Assembly (NCBI RefSeq): GCF_002414005.1
Contig: NZ_DHYG01000058.1
Span: 1-28,920, forward strand
Length of the DNA stretch: 28,920 nt
From: Psychrobacter sp. UBA5136
Lineage (GTDB): Bacteria; Pseudomonadota; Gammaproteobacteria; Pseudomonadales; Moraxellaceae
Direction of reading: 5' to 3'
The position numbers were made by a program, and so were the translations under genes. Below are positions 1 to 7,943 of this stretch, one piece after another. The stretch's first letter is position 1. The number at the start of each line of letters is the position of its first letter. Below the pieces are notes generated by a model that made no database searches, was not told the origin of the DNA, and saw only the letters and a program-made list of their open reading frames with translations.

Positions 1-25
1 AGGTCATCGTCAGCTCTCTTTTCCT

Positions 26-62
26 AAAAGCCCCCTTTGCTTATGCAGAGGGGGCTTTTTTT
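26..62 (+). terminator. Rho-independent terminator of an upstream gene
   Basis: A GC-rich stem (AAAGCCCCC pairing with GGGGGCTTT) closes on a short loop and is followed by a run of seven T. It probably ends transcription of a plus-strand gene lying before the window. The A-rich left flank means it could also work in the other direction. Confidence 0.8.
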
Positions 63-98
63 ATGGGTGGGTTTTGAATTTTCAAATTCATAACTATT

Positions 99-136
99 AA
101 AAAAAGCCCATATTAGCGAACTAATACGGGCTTTAA
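99..136 (-). terminator. Terminator of the pirin gene
   Basis: Arms AAAGCCC and TATTAG pair with CTAATA and GGGCTTT around a CGAA loop, with one mismatch. On the minus strand the hairpin ends in a run of T, so it fits the end of the minus-strand pirin transcript, about 60 bases after its stop codon. Confidence 0.75.
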
Positions 137-149
137 AATCTAATAAATA

Positions 150-193
150 TTTGACCTACTAAACTAAAAACTTTGACCTACTAAACTAAAAAC
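150..193. repeat. 22-bp perfect tandem duplication at the pirin stop codon
   Basis: Two identical 22-base units, 150-171 and 172-193, lie head to tail. Each begins TTTGACC and ends TAAAAAC. The last base of the second unit is the last base of the pirin stop codon (minus strand, 193-195). This looks like a recent slippage or duplication event that left the coding frame unchanged. Confidence 0.9.
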
Positions 194-1086
194 TAAGCAC
201 CTTCACCAAACTTGCCATTTTGGAAATCGTTGACCGCTTGCATGATTTCTTGCTGACTGTTCATCACAAAGGGGCCGTATTGCACAATCGGCTCGCGTAG
301 TGGGCGACCAGTGATTAAGATCACTTTGGTATCCTCACTACTATCGGCGGTAATGGTCACACCATCCGTATTAGCATCGTTTTTGAGGATAGCCATGGTT
401 TTAGTTGGTACTGTCTCGCCTTCAATATCTATCGTACCACGATATACAAAAGCAAATGCATTGTGATCAGCTGGAATGGCTTGACTAAAGCTAGTACCTG
501 CGGGTAGATGAATATCCAAATAAGTCGGCTCAGTGATGTCACGCGTGACTGCACCTTCTACGCCGTGCGACGTACCCGCAATTACCGTGACATCGACGCC
601 ATCTTCGGTTGTATATTTAGGTAGATCATCACTTTGAAAGTCTTTATACCAAGGATCATTCATTTTGTCTTTGGCAGGTAGATTGAGCCAAAGCTGAAAC
701 CCTTCCATTGCGCCGTTTTCTTGTTCAGGCAATTCTGAATGAATCACACCGCTAGCCGCTGTCATCCACTGTACGCCGCCATTTTGTAATAACCCTTCGT
801 TACCAGCACTGTCGCGATGGCGCATACGGCCGGTAATCATATAAGTAATGGTTTCAAAGCCGCGATGCGGGTGGTTAGGGAAACCGGCAACATAGTCATC
901 TGGATCGTCACTTTTAAAGTTATCTAACATCAAATACGGGTCAAGACGTTGTTGTAGCTGCTGCGTGAGGACGCGAGTCAGCTTCACACCAGCGCCATCT
1001 TGGGTATCTATGCCAGCATAGAGCTGTTCGATTTGCCGTGATTGGGTCACGTTATCTTTTACGCTGTTTGTCAGATTGTTATCCAT
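193..1086 (-). CDS. Pirin family protein (bicupin)
   Basis: This 297-residue protein belongs to the pirin family, which is built from two cupin barrels. Some bacterial pirins have quercetinase activity and others modulate redox enzymes, so the substrate here is open. The N-terminal cupin holds the family metal site: H72 and H74 in NHPHRGFET, then H116 and E118 in GVIHSE, matching the His-His-His-Glu set of human pirin. The C-terminal cupin carries the usual GRPLREPIVQYGPFVMN signature near residues 258-274. Length is typical. The ATG at 1086 follows an AGGAG box six bases upstream. It is probably a single-gene unit with its own terminator at 99-136. Its stop codon abuts a 22-bp tandem duplication. 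There is no sign of truncation. Confidence 0.93.
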   Translation of the reverse strand: MDNNLTNSVKDNVTQSRQIEQLYAGIDTQDGAGVKLTRVLTQQLQQRLDPYLMLDNFKSDDPDDYVAGFPNHPHRGFETITYMITGRMRHRDSAGNEGLLQNGGVQWMTAASGVIHSELPEQENGAMEGFQLWLNLPAKDKMNDPWYKDFQSDDLPKYTTEDGVDVTVIAGTSHGVEGAVTRDITEPTYLDIHLPAGTSFSQAIPADHNAFAFVYRGTIDIEGETVPTKTMAILKNDANTDGVTITADSSEDTKVILITGRPLREPIVQYGPFVMNSQQEIMQAVNDFQNGKFGEGA

Positions 1087-1218
1087 TGTGCTCTCCTACA
1101 TTTTTAATGGCTATTTTTATATATTTGAGGATACGGATACAAATTTCAATAGGAACTGTGTAGTTTAGCTATAACTATTAATGAAATATTTAAACTGAAT
1201 TTAACTCTAATCTGTCTT

Positions 1219-1479
1219 TTAAAATAGTTCTCCCGTCTCAGCCACTTCGTTAAAGTCAAAGCCTAATTGCTCACCCTTACGCTGCCGCAGCTGCTCGATA
1301 CGTTGCTGACGTCCTGCTATTAATCGTAATACCTCACGGCGCTGTTCGTTCGTCATCTCATGCCACAGTTGCCGCTCGGTCCGACTACGCAAACACCCAA
1401 AGCAGTAACCCTTTTTGTTGCTTTGACAAACACCAATGCATGGATTGGCAATCTCGAACAGTTCAAACTGCTGATTCAT
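1219..1479 (-). CDS. DUF1289 domain protein
   Basis: This 86-residue protein has the DUF1289 pattern: PCIGVC followed by CFGCLRSRTERQLW and then a basic helix. Cysteines at 14, 18, 26 and 29 form a probable metal-binding knuckle, and the conserved Trp and Glu-Arg residues follow. The family is small and cytoplasmic, and no reaction is established for it. The remainder, roughly residues 40-72, is a charged helix rich in Arg and Gln. The start ATG at 1479 has a GGAG box five bases upstream. It lies on the same strand as the pirin gene, 132 bases before it, so co-transcription is possible, but the pirin gene has its own strong ribosome site. Confidence 0.85.
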   Translation of the reverse strand: MNQQFELFEIANPCIGVCQSNKKGYCFGCLRSRTERQLWHEMTNEQRREVLRLIAGRQQRIEQLRQRKGEQLGFDFNEVAETGELF

Positions 1480-1587
1480 GGCGGCTCCATCGCTGTTATC
1501 GTTATTCCTTTAACTTGTTTACTTTCTTCGTCTTACTATAAATACTAATATGGCGCAAATAGTGAATAATACTGTGCCATTTTATCG

Positions 1588-1617
1588 TTATTGTTTTTAT
1601 GACGTCAGTGCTATGCT
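1588..1617 (+). promoter_or_regulatory. Possible extended -10 promoter for the yqiA-like gene
   Basis: TATGCT at 1612-1617 is preceded by TG and one base, which makes an extended -10 element. TTGTTT at 1591-1596 could serve as a weak -35, with a short 15-base spacer. It lies about 57 bases before the chosen GTG start. This is motif reading only. Confidence 0.35.
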
Positions 1618-1673
1618 GAGCTTTACACGCCCATGTACAGCAATCATAACAAAACTAATAAGTGAGATGTTAC

Positions 1674-2339
1674 GTGAACATTATTTATATCCATGGTTTA
1701 GATAGTGAGGCCAACTCTACAAAAGGTAGGTTGCTAGAGGATTATTGCCAACAGTATCATCCAAATATCAAGGTATTGCGCCCTGATTTGAATAAAACGC
1801 CCGAGCAAGTTTTTGCACAAATACGCTCTTTAATCGAGTGTTTAGAAGATGAGGAGAATAGGGCAAAAGATAAGCAGCATAAACCTGCTAATACCGTACT
1901 GGTCGGTAGCTCATTGGGCGGTTACTTTTCTACTTTGGTTAGCAACCATACAGGTTGCCCAGCGCTACTGTTAAATCCTAGCACCCAGCCGCATATTACC
2001 TTACAGCGATTTGCCAAAGATTTTGTTTTAAAAAACGAGAACAAAGACGAGGATTTAAGCAGTCAAATTATCCATTCGACAGCGGGCGGTTGGGATATTA
2101 CTCAAGCAGATTTACAGTGGTTTGCAGCGCACCAGTTATCGACGGTTAATCATCCGAATAAAATCGCTGTCCTTATTAAAGAAGGAGACGAGCTGCTAAA
2201 TCCTGAGCTATCTAAACAGTTTTATCAAGAGCAGGCAGCGACGGTAACAGTGCAAGCGGGAGGTGATCATCGCTTTAGTGACTTTGCTGAGCAATTACCG
2301 ATGGTGATTAATATGCTGCAGAATCTCGTACAGATTTAA
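1674..2339 (+). CDS. yqiA: YqiA-like alpha/beta-hydrolase esterase
   Basis: This is a 221-residue alpha/beta hydrolase of the UPF0227/YqiA esterase family. The strand order opens with IIYIHGLDS, which forms the oxyanion region. The nucleophile elbow GSSLGG puts the catalytic serine at S80, and D172 (in KEGDEL) and H199 (in GGDHRF) complete the probable triad. There is no signal peptide, so it should be cytoplasmic. I chose the GTG at 1674 because it puts the first strand at the N-terminus as in YqiA, and AAGTGAG lies about seven bases upstream. An in-frame GTG at 1662 would add four residues. yqiA sits directly before parE in E. coli, and the same order here (110-base gap) supports the call. 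Residues 55-72 form a charged linker not obvious in E. coli YqiA. Confidence 0.85.
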   Translation: MNIIYIHGLDSEANSTKGRLLEDYCQQYHPNIKVLRPDLNKTPEQVFAQIRSLIECLEDEENRAKDKQHKPANTVLVGSSLGGYFSTLVSNHTGCPALLLNPSTQPHITLQRFAKDFVLKNENKDEDLSSQIIHSTAGGWDITQADLQWFAAHQLSTVNHPNKIAVLIKEGDELLNPELSKQFYQEQAATVTVQAGGDHRFSDFAEQLPMVINMLQNLVQI

Positions 2340-2373
2340 ATAGACGACATTATCTGACGTAAGCAAATGAGTA

Positions 2374-2405
2374 TTGACCTTAATGCTACTGTTTTTCGTT
2401 ATAAT
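2374..2405 (+). promoter_or_regulatory. Likely sigma70 promoter of parE
   Basis: A perfect TATAAT at 2400-2405 lies 44 bases before the parE GTG. The best -35 match, TTGACC at 2374-2379, gives a 20-base spacer, longer than the usual 17, so the true -35 may be a weaker hexamer closer in. Confidence 0.5.
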
Positions 2406-2449
2406 GGTTTAATAGAATTAATCGCACATGAATAATTAAGGATGCATTT

Positions 2450-4333
2450 GTGAGCCAATATAATGCGCAATCGTTAGAAGTTTTAGAAGGGCTGGAGCCA
2501 GTACGCCGTCGCCCTGGAATGTACACCGACACCACGCGCCCTAACCATTTGGCCCAAGAAGTCATCGATAATTCGGTCGATGAAGCGTTGGCCGGTTATG
2601 CAAAAATCATCAAAGTCCAGCTGCACAGTGATGGTTCGCTATCGGTCGAAGATGATGGCCGCGGTATGCCAACCGATATCCATCCTGAGTTTGGACAATC
2701 AGGCATTGAGCTGATTTTAACCCGTCTGCATGCGGGCGGTAAATTTTCGACATCCAATTATCAAGTGTCGGGCGGTTTGCACGGCGTTGGTATCTCTGTC
2801 GTCAGTGCGCTATCAACGCGAGTTGAAGTAACCGTATGGCGCGATAGCACGCAGTTTGATATGGCGTTTGAAAATGGCGCGCCAGTCACGGCTTTAACTG
2901 AAACGGTCAGCTCCAACAAACGTAAACGTGGCACACGCGTTAAATTTTGGGCCGATGGCAGTTTTTTTGATACGCCAAAGTTTAACATTAAGCAGCTTAA
3001 ACATAATCTAAAAGCCAAAGCGGTGTTGGCAGCAGGTCTGACGATTGAGTTTGTCGATGATATTAATAACGAAAAAGTCGTTTGGCAGTTTACCGATGGG
3101 GTGGTTGAATATTTAAACGAGCAATTAGATGGTTTAGAAACCTTACCGGAAGCGCCATTTTATTATAATCATGAGGCAAAAGCTGGCGAGCGTGCTGCTA
3201 TTACCTTTGCTTTGTCTTGGTTGCCTGATGGTGGTACGCCAATTCAAGAAAGTTATGTCAATTTGATTCCAACCGCGCAAGGCGGCACGCACGTTAATGG
3301 CTTACGCACGGGTATTTTAGAGGCGCTGCGCGAGTTTTGTGATATTCATAATCTATTACCACGTAACGTTAAATTAACGGCCGAAGACGTATGGGATGGG
3401 GTCAACTATATCTTGTCGCTGAAGTTTTCTGAACCGCAATTTTCTGGTCAAACCAAAGAGCGACTTTCTAGCCGTGAAGCGGCGGGCGCGGTGCAGACAT
3501 TAGCAAAAGATGCTTTTAGCTTATGGCTCAACCAGCATGCGGATATGGGCACGCAGATTGCAGAATTGGCGATTAATAAAGCCGGTCGGCGCTTAAAGTC
3601 TGCTAAAAAAGTTGCGCGTAAAAAAATTACCCAAGGTCCTGCGCTACCGGGTAAACTCGCTGACTGTCGCGGCGATTTACGCGATGGTGCAGAGCTGTTT
3701 TTGGTCGAAGGGGACTCGGCGGGTGGTTCCGCCAAGCAAGCGCGCGACCGTCACTATCAAGCGATATTGCCGCTGCGTGGTAAGATTTTAAACACCTGGG
3801 AGGTATCGTCAGATACGGTACTGTCAAGCCAAGAGATTCATGATATTGCGATTGCGATTGGTGTCGATCCAGCCTCGGATGATTTATCAGAGCTACGCTA
3901 TGACAAGATTTGTATTTTGGCAGATGCTGACTCTGATGGCTTGCATATTGCGACGCTTATTTGTGCGTTGTTTGTCAAACATTTTCCAGCCTTGGTTGAT
4001 GCAGGGCATTTATTTGTCGCGATGCCGCCGCTGTACCGCGTCGATGTCGGTAAAGAGGTGTATTATGCGTTAGACGAGTCTGAGCTTGAGCATATATTGG
4101 CCAATGTAGCGGGCAATAAAAAAGCGCAAATCACACGCTTTAAGGGTTTGGGTGAAATGAGTGCCGAGCAGCTACGCGAGACGACCATGAACCGTGATAC
4201 CCGCCGTTTGGTGCAGTTAGATATGGATGACATGTTACTGACCAATAATGTCATGGATATGCTACTGGCCAAAAAACGGGCGTCTGACCGTAAATCATGG
4301 CTTGAGCATAAAGGCAACTTGGCTGTCATCTAA
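2450..4333 (+). CDS. parE: DNA topoisomerase IV subunit B (ParE)
   Basis: This 627-residue protein is the ATPase subunit of topoisomerase IV, which pairs with ParC to unlink daughter chromosomes. The N-terminus RRRPGMYT and the EVIDNSVDEALAG helix carry the ATP-site Glu and Asn of GHKL ATPases. DDGRGMP and GGLHGVGISVV follow. A transducer domain comes next, and then the TOPRIM domain with its acidic Glu at E420 (EGDSAGG) and the metal-binding DADSDG at 492-497. The end RFKGLGEMS...L is the usual ParE C-terminus. Features such as the TDTTRPNH segment match ParE better than GyrB, and there is no GyrB-type insertion. Translation starts at GTG 2450 with AAGGAT about seven bases upstream. parC is not in the window. 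No hairpin terminator follows clearly; an AT-rich inverted repeat lies at 4364-4390. Confidence 0.98.
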   Translation: MSQYNAQSLEVLEGLEPVRRRPGMYTDTTRPNHLAQEVIDNSVDEALAGYAKIIKVQLHSDGSLSVEDDGRGMPTDIHPEFGQSGIELILTRLHAGGKFSTSNYQVSGGLHGVGISVVSALSTRVEVTVWRDSTQFDMAFENGAPVTALTETVSSNKRKRGTRVKFWADGSFFDTPKFNIKQLKHNLKAKAVLAAGLTIEFVDDINNEKVVWQFTDGVVEYLNEQLDGLETLPEAPFYYNHEAKAGERAAITFALSWLPDGGTPIQESYVNLIPTAQGGTHVNGLRTGILEALREFCDIHNLLPRNVKLTAEDVWDGVNYILSLKFSEPQFSGQTKERLSSREAAGAVQTLAKDAFSLWLNQHADMGTQIAELAINKAGRRLKSAKKVARKKITQGPALPGKLADCRGDLRDGAELFLVEGDSAGGSAKQARDRHYQAILPLRGKILNTWEVSSDTVLSSQEIHDIAIAIGVDPASDDLSELRYDKICILADADSDGLHIATLICALFVKHFPALVDAGHLFVAMPPLYRVDVGKEVYYALDESELEHILANVAGNKKAQITRFKGLGEMSAEQLRETTMNRDTRRLVQLDMDDMLLTNNVMDMLLAKKRASDRKSWLEHKGNLAVI

Positions 4334-4363
4334 GGCTTTATAAGTTTGCGGGTCATTACTTTG

Positions 4364-4390
4364 CATTTATAAATTTTACTTATATAAATG
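4364..4390. repeat. AT-rich inverted repeat after parE
   Basis: CATTTATA at 4364-4371 is repeated inverted as TATAAATG at 4383-4390 around an 11-base spacer. It has too little GC for a classical terminator. It could be an mRNA 3' structure or a protein site, or it may be chance in AT-rich DNA. Confidence 0.4.
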
Positions 4391-4491
4391 TACAAAAGGT
4401 AAGCTGGCAAGTCATAAACGCTTATAAAATTCAGTTTAGGCGTAGAAGCTTAGGGGTATGATAAAGATATCTTTTATTGGGTGGGGCCGCC

Positions 4492-5187
4492 ATGACTTTA
4501 AAATTTTTTAAGCGTTCTAAAGGAGCTGTCTCTAAGCCTGCGCGCTCCAAAGTGCTACCGAGTTTGAGTAAAAAGCAACTGGGTAATTTGGTGCCAAAAC
4601 GCGGTAATAGGTTTGCGCCAAGCATTGCATCAGCATTGTTAAAGGGTGCAGGCTGGCGTACCGTTGGCGAGATTCCAAATATTCCGCAGGCCGTCGTTTT
4701 GGCGCTGCCGCATACGTCTAATGTCGATGGTATTTATGCCATACCGAGCTTATTTGCGTTAGATTTAAAAATCAGCATCATGGGCAAACATACGCTATTT
4801 AAAGTGCCTGTATTTGCGCAGCTGTTAAAATGGCTTGGGGTCATTCCTATTGACCGCGGTAATAAAGGCTCGGTGCTGCAAGCAAGTATCGATAAATTTA
4901 AGACGGGTAAGCCGCTATTTTTGGGCTTAGCGCCAGAAGGTACGCGCCAATATACCAAAGACTGGAAAACGGGCTTTTATTATTTGGCGGTGGGCGCCGG
5001 TGTGCCAATTTTGCCTATCGCCATGGATTATAAAACCAGAGAGATTCGCTTTATGTCGCCCATCTATCCGACGGGAGATATCGAAGCCGATTTGCCAAAA
5101 ATATATGCGCAGTATCGAGGCGTAGTACCGCGGCACCCTGAGCGTTTATCGCAGCCGCTACAGGATATCAATCATTTAGCTGAGTAA
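4492..5187 (+). CDS. PlsC-like 1-acyl-glycerol-3-phosphate acyltransferase family protein
   Basis: This 231-residue protein has the acyltransferase signatures of the PlsC/LPLAT superfamily: HTSNVD at 74-79 (the H-x4-D catalytic motif), the IPIDRG block near 118-123, and APEGTR at 147-152, which binds the glycerol phosphate. Family members move an acyl chain from acyl-ACP or acyl-CoA to a lysophospholipid or related acceptor at the inner membrane face. The acceptor here cannot be told. The basic N-terminus (residues 1-40) lacks a clear membrane helix, so it may attach peripherally. I prefer ATG 4492, since the TTG at 4477 has no good ribosome site. GTGGGG lies before the ATG but is not a strong Shine-Dalgarno. 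It is followed by a strong terminator and is probably transcribed alone or by read-through from parE. Confidence 0.85.
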   Translation: MTLKFFKRSKGAVSKPARSKVLPSLSKKQLGNLVPKRGNRFAPSIASALLKGAGWRTVGEIPNIPQAVVLALPHTSNVDGIYAIPSLFALDLKISIMGKHTLFKVPVFAQLLKWLGVIPIDRGNKGSVLQASIDKFKTGKPLFLGLAPEGTRQYTKDWKTGFYYLAVGAGVPILPIAMDYKTREIRFMSPIYPTGDIEADLPKIYAQYRGVVPRHPERLSQPLQDINHLAE

Positions 5188-5215
5188 AGTATATTGATTT
5201 TTAATAACGGTTGAA

Positions 5216-5257
5216 GCCAAAAGCCTCTGATATGTGAGATATCAGAGGCTTTTTTAG
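5216..5257 (+). terminator. Strong terminator shared by convergent genes
   Basis: AAAGCCTCTGATAT pairs with ATATCAGAGGCTTT around a short loop and is followed by six T. It ends the acyltransferase transcript. The A run on the left is short, so termination of the convergent minus-strand dehydrogenase gene is possible but weaker. Confidence 0.9.
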
Positions 5258-5306
5258 TCTTAATCAATAAGGTTTTGGTTGAATAATTTATCTAGGTCAC
5301 CTGCTG

Positions 5307-6089
5307 CTAAAAATGTGGCTGACCGTTAGAGGCACTGACCCCGCCATCAACGGGTAAATTAACACCGGTAATCATAGCGGCATCGTCGCTTGCTAAAAAA
5401 GTAATGGCGGCGGCGATGTCTTCTGGCTTAGCCATACGTCCAAGGGGGCAACGGTCTAAAAATTTATTGGTTTTGCCATCGTTGTCTTGAATGGCGCTGG
5501 TCATCTCGGTTGCCGTCACACTTGGGTTAACCGCATTGACGCGCACGCCGTCTGCACCGTGGTCGAGCGCTAGCGTACGGGTTAAATTACTGATACCGGC
5601 TTTGGCAGCATTATAGGCCGCCATATTCCAATCACCACCGACGCCAGACAGCGACGAGACATTGATGATGTTGCCTTTGGTAGCAATCAAATGTGGCATG
5701 GCAGCCTGACAGACATAAAAAGTACCGTTTAAATTGACATCGATGGCCGTTTTCCAATCTTCAGAGGACAGCTCGGTGATTTTACCTTGCATGGCTTTGC
5801 CGGCATTGTTTACTAAGACGTCAATTTTCTCAAACTTATCGATGACTCTTTTCATCATTTCTTGAACTTGAGCTTCTACGCTGATATCACAGACAACGGT
5901 CAAAAAATTATCGGTGTGAATCCACGTGCGATCTTGCGGAAACGCTTTTGCCGTTTCTTCTAAGGTTGCAGCCGTGCGCCCAACTAAAACCACACTGGCG
6001 CCTTCTTGAGCAAAACGAATGGCGGTAGCGCGGCCAATACCTGAACCTGCGCCTGTGACGATGACGGTTTTTTCTTTAAAGCGTTTCAT
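5307..6089 (-). CDS. Short-chain dehydrogenase/reductase (SDR)
   Basis: This 260-residue classical SDR is an NAD(P)-dependent oxidoreductase. The dinucleotide motif TGAGSGIG is at 12-19, NNAG at 94-97, the catalytic serine lies in NVSSLSG near 145-148, and Y159 and K163 form the YNAAK active site. The C-terminus has the family pattern GRMAKPEDIA and DDAAMITGVNLPVDGG. At the end of the second strand the sequence is VLVGRT, with Arg and no Asp, which suggests NADP(H) preference (inference). There is a small insertion around residues 50-66 before the CDI motif. The substrate cannot be read; butanediol, 3-oxoacyl or sugar alcohol dehydrogenases all look similar. ATG 6089 has AAGGA upstream. The gene is divergent from the 442-residue gene. 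Confidence 0.9.
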   Translation of the reverse strand: MKRFKEKTVIVTGAGSGIGRATAIRFAQEGASVVLVGRTAATLEETAKAFPQDRTWIHTDNFLTVVCDISVEAQVQEMMKRVIDKFEKIDVLVNNAGKAMQGKITELSSEDWKTAIDVNLNGTFYVCQAAMPHLIATKGNIINVSSLSGVGGDWNMAAYNAAKAGISNLTRTLALDHGADGVRVNAVNPSVTATEMTSAIQDNDGKTNKFLDRCPLGRMAKPEDIAAAITFLASDDAAMITGVNLPVDGGVSASNGQPHF

Positions 6090-6242
6090 GATGTGCAGTC
6101 CTTGTTATCATACGAGTGTTATTATATAAATAAAATATTAAGCGTGCGCTAGGATGATTTATAGCCCAATAAAGACGTCGCAAATCTGCTAGCTTTTGTG
6201 TCATCATAACAACTCACTGCTGTGAATGCGACTATAGGTAAT

Positions 6243-6340
6243 TGGTATAATTGCGTTTATGTTAAATAATTTAAGCAAAAATTTATGGCAATCATTATGA
6301 CAATAGCATGCTTTGTCTCAGTGATAAGATAAGGTATAGA
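6243..6340 (+). promoter_or_regulatory. Two candidate promoters for the 442-residue gene
   Basis: An extended -10 (TG, one base, TATAAT) is at 6243-6251. Nearer the gene, TTGTCT (6313-6318) and TATAGA (6335-6340) are spaced by 16 bases. The second would give a leader of about 30 bases. A small inverted repeat GACAA/TTGTC (6299-6303 and 6313-6317) overlaps the second -35. Confidence 0.4.
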
Positions 6341-6375
6341 CTGCTATATATATTTAATACGAAAAGGTTGGGGCT

Positions 6376-7704
6376 GTGACCAATTTGACTACTGTGCTGT
6401 CTGATAAAAGCTCTCTTGGCGATGAGTTGGCTTGCTACCTGCAATCTGAGGTATTAGAGATTATATTACCTAACCTTCAAGCGTTTGCGGCTAGTTATAA
6501 AGCGCACTATAAAGCGCAAAAATTTGCTTATCAGCTGCCATTGGGTCAGTTACAACTATTTGAGCTGGTCGTTTATTTGCCTGAGAATACGGCCTCGGCT
6601 GATATTAAAAGCGTGCGTAAGACTGCTGTTAAATCAGTGCTGGCATGGCACAAAGAATGTTTGTCTAACAAAGATAATTTAGTACCTATAATTGAGGTAT
6701 TAGTTTTTGATACTCAGTTTAAAAGTGAGATTAATAACTCAAACAATTTTGATTATAAAAACTTTCCCAAACGTGCAAGAAAGCGTCTAAAACATGGCTT
6801 TACTGCCCAGTATTTTATGGAAGATTTAAATTTAGATAAAAATGTGGATGAGAAACATCTACAAATATTCGGCTGGCACGATTGGCAATTGATACTAAGG
6901 GCGCTACATACGCCGTGCGATTTGTGGCGATTTTTACAGTATCGTTTCGAGCACATACAAGACAAAGCTCGTGACCAGGTATCTAATCCTAAATCTGAAG
7001 AAGTCATGGTCAATGATTTTTTAAATAGTCCTGCGTTATTCGCACAAGCAATTGCTATAGATAACGCCCTGATTAAATGTAAAATGCAAGACAAGCCCAA
7101 TTCCGCCTTGATAGCAATGGCACTGGCGCAAAAAAATCATAGTACGACCAGCCAGATGTATCAGCAACATATGGCACAAGCGGCTATCCTATGGTCGCAA
7201 ATAAGCAATCAAATGCTAGAGATGGTTGGCGATACATGGCAAAAAAGTAATGAACAAGTATCCTTAGAAATAGACCTTTGTTATTGGCAACAGCAAATAC
7301 TCGGTGAGTCTATGTCTTCGCGTCATGAGCTGATTCGTACATTGTATCGCCATCCTAAACAAGAACAGCAATTACAACAACAAGGCTATGTCGTCCATCA
7401 CCATTCTTATGAGTCTTTAGGTCGGCATTATGTGCTGATATTTTATGGGCAGGATGCAAAGGGGCAACATAGTAAAAAGACCATTCAACCAAATCTTGCA
7501 AAAATCGCACTAGATGTTGCCACGCGCTTACCGCTAGCGGAGCTGCACCACGTGATTGTACTGGGTATAGATTTTATTGCTGAGGCGAATGATACGTTTA
7601 TTGATATCGATTTGTGGATTCAGCCCGTTGCTGCCATGAGTCAGCGCGAGCGTCAGCTGACCAAGAAAATCCAGCAACTGCAGCAGCAAAATCTAAAGCG
7701 ATAG
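6376..7704 (+). CDS. Protein of unknown function, 442 residues
   Basis: I do not recognise this family. The GTG at 6376 has AAGG eight bases upstream. The protein has no signal peptide or membrane helix and looks cytoplasmic. Residues about 1-115 form a mixed alpha/beta region, followed by a basic stretch (KRARKRLKHG near 137-146). A segment with the pattern FGWHDWQLILRALHT then DLWRFLQYR (about 168-195) recalls, weakly, a motif seen in many large bacterial proteins of unknown function where a hydrophobic helix ends in a Leu-Asp-Thr-like turn. The C-terminal half is rich in Gln and His (HHH near 340) and ends in a probable short coiled coil of Gln and Leu. Codon use resembles the neighbours, so recent transfer is not evident. 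Coding status is well supported by length and ribosome site. Confidence 0.8.
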   Translation: MTNLTTVLSDKSSLGDELACYLQSEVLEIILPNLQAFAASYKAHYKAQKFAYQLPLGQLQLFELVVYLPENTASADIKSVRKTAVKSVLAWHKECLSNKDNLVPIIEVLVFDTQFKSEINNSNNFDYKNFPKRARKRLKHGFTAQYFMEDLNLDKNVDEKHLQIFGWHDWQLILRALHTPCDLWRFLQYRFEHIQDKARDQVSNPKSEEVMVNDFLNSPALFAQAIAIDNALIKCKMQDKPNSALIAMALAQKNHSTTSQMYQQHMAQAAILWSQISNQMLEMVGDTWQKSNEQVSLEIDLCYWQQQILGESMSSRHELIRTLYRHPKQEQQLQQQGYVVHHHSYESLGRHYVLIFYGQDAKGQHSKKTIQPNLAKIALDVATRLPLAELHHVIVLGIDFIAEANDTFIDIDLWIQPVAAMSQRERQLTKKIQQLQQQNLKR

Positions 7705-7740
7705 CAAAATTGAAAATACCTTAAAAACACTACGACACTA

Positions 7741-7804
7741 CTGGTATAAGGTTTTTGCAGTCTCTGTCTGCGTAGGCACAGCAAGCAAGAGAAACTTATA
7801 CCAG
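7741..7804. repeat. Candidate intergenic repeat with 10-bp inverted ends
   Basis: A perfect inverted pair, CTGGTATAAG (7741-7750) and CTTATACCAG (7795-7804), brackets 44 bases. The interior has partial dyads of its own (GTTT...AAAC and CTGT...ACAG). The form suits a small dispersed hairpin element. I think similar sequences recur in Psychrobacter spacers, but I cannot verify that here, and no second copy is in this window. Confidence 0.5.
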
Positions 7805-7892
7805 CAGGGCGCGATGTATCGATTTTTTCTAACGACTATGTAAAGTATGCTCCACCAGCTGCGCAGCTACAAAAGCCTGTATTCACCTTCAT

Positions 7893-7922
7893 AAAAAAAG
7901 ACAGCCTAGGCTGTCTTTTTTT
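7893..7922. terminator. Bidirectional terminator between convergent genes
   Basis: The 30-base segment is a perfect palindrome: seven A, GACAGCC, TAGGCTGTC and seven T. It can terminate the plus-strand 442-residue gene and the minus-strand channel gene. The loop is minimal, so in RNA the central bases stay unpaired. Confidence 0.88.
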
Positions 7923-7943
7923 CACTTAGAATATAAGCAACAC

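Noticed and set aside
2450..4333. GyrB instead of ParE
   Set aside because: Length, the TDTTRPNH segment and the yqiA neighbour all fit ParE; GyrB of this group is much longer.
7741..7804. Insertion-sequence remnant
   Set aside because: The ends are inverted, but no transposase fragment or flanking target duplication is visible, so only a repeat element is called.
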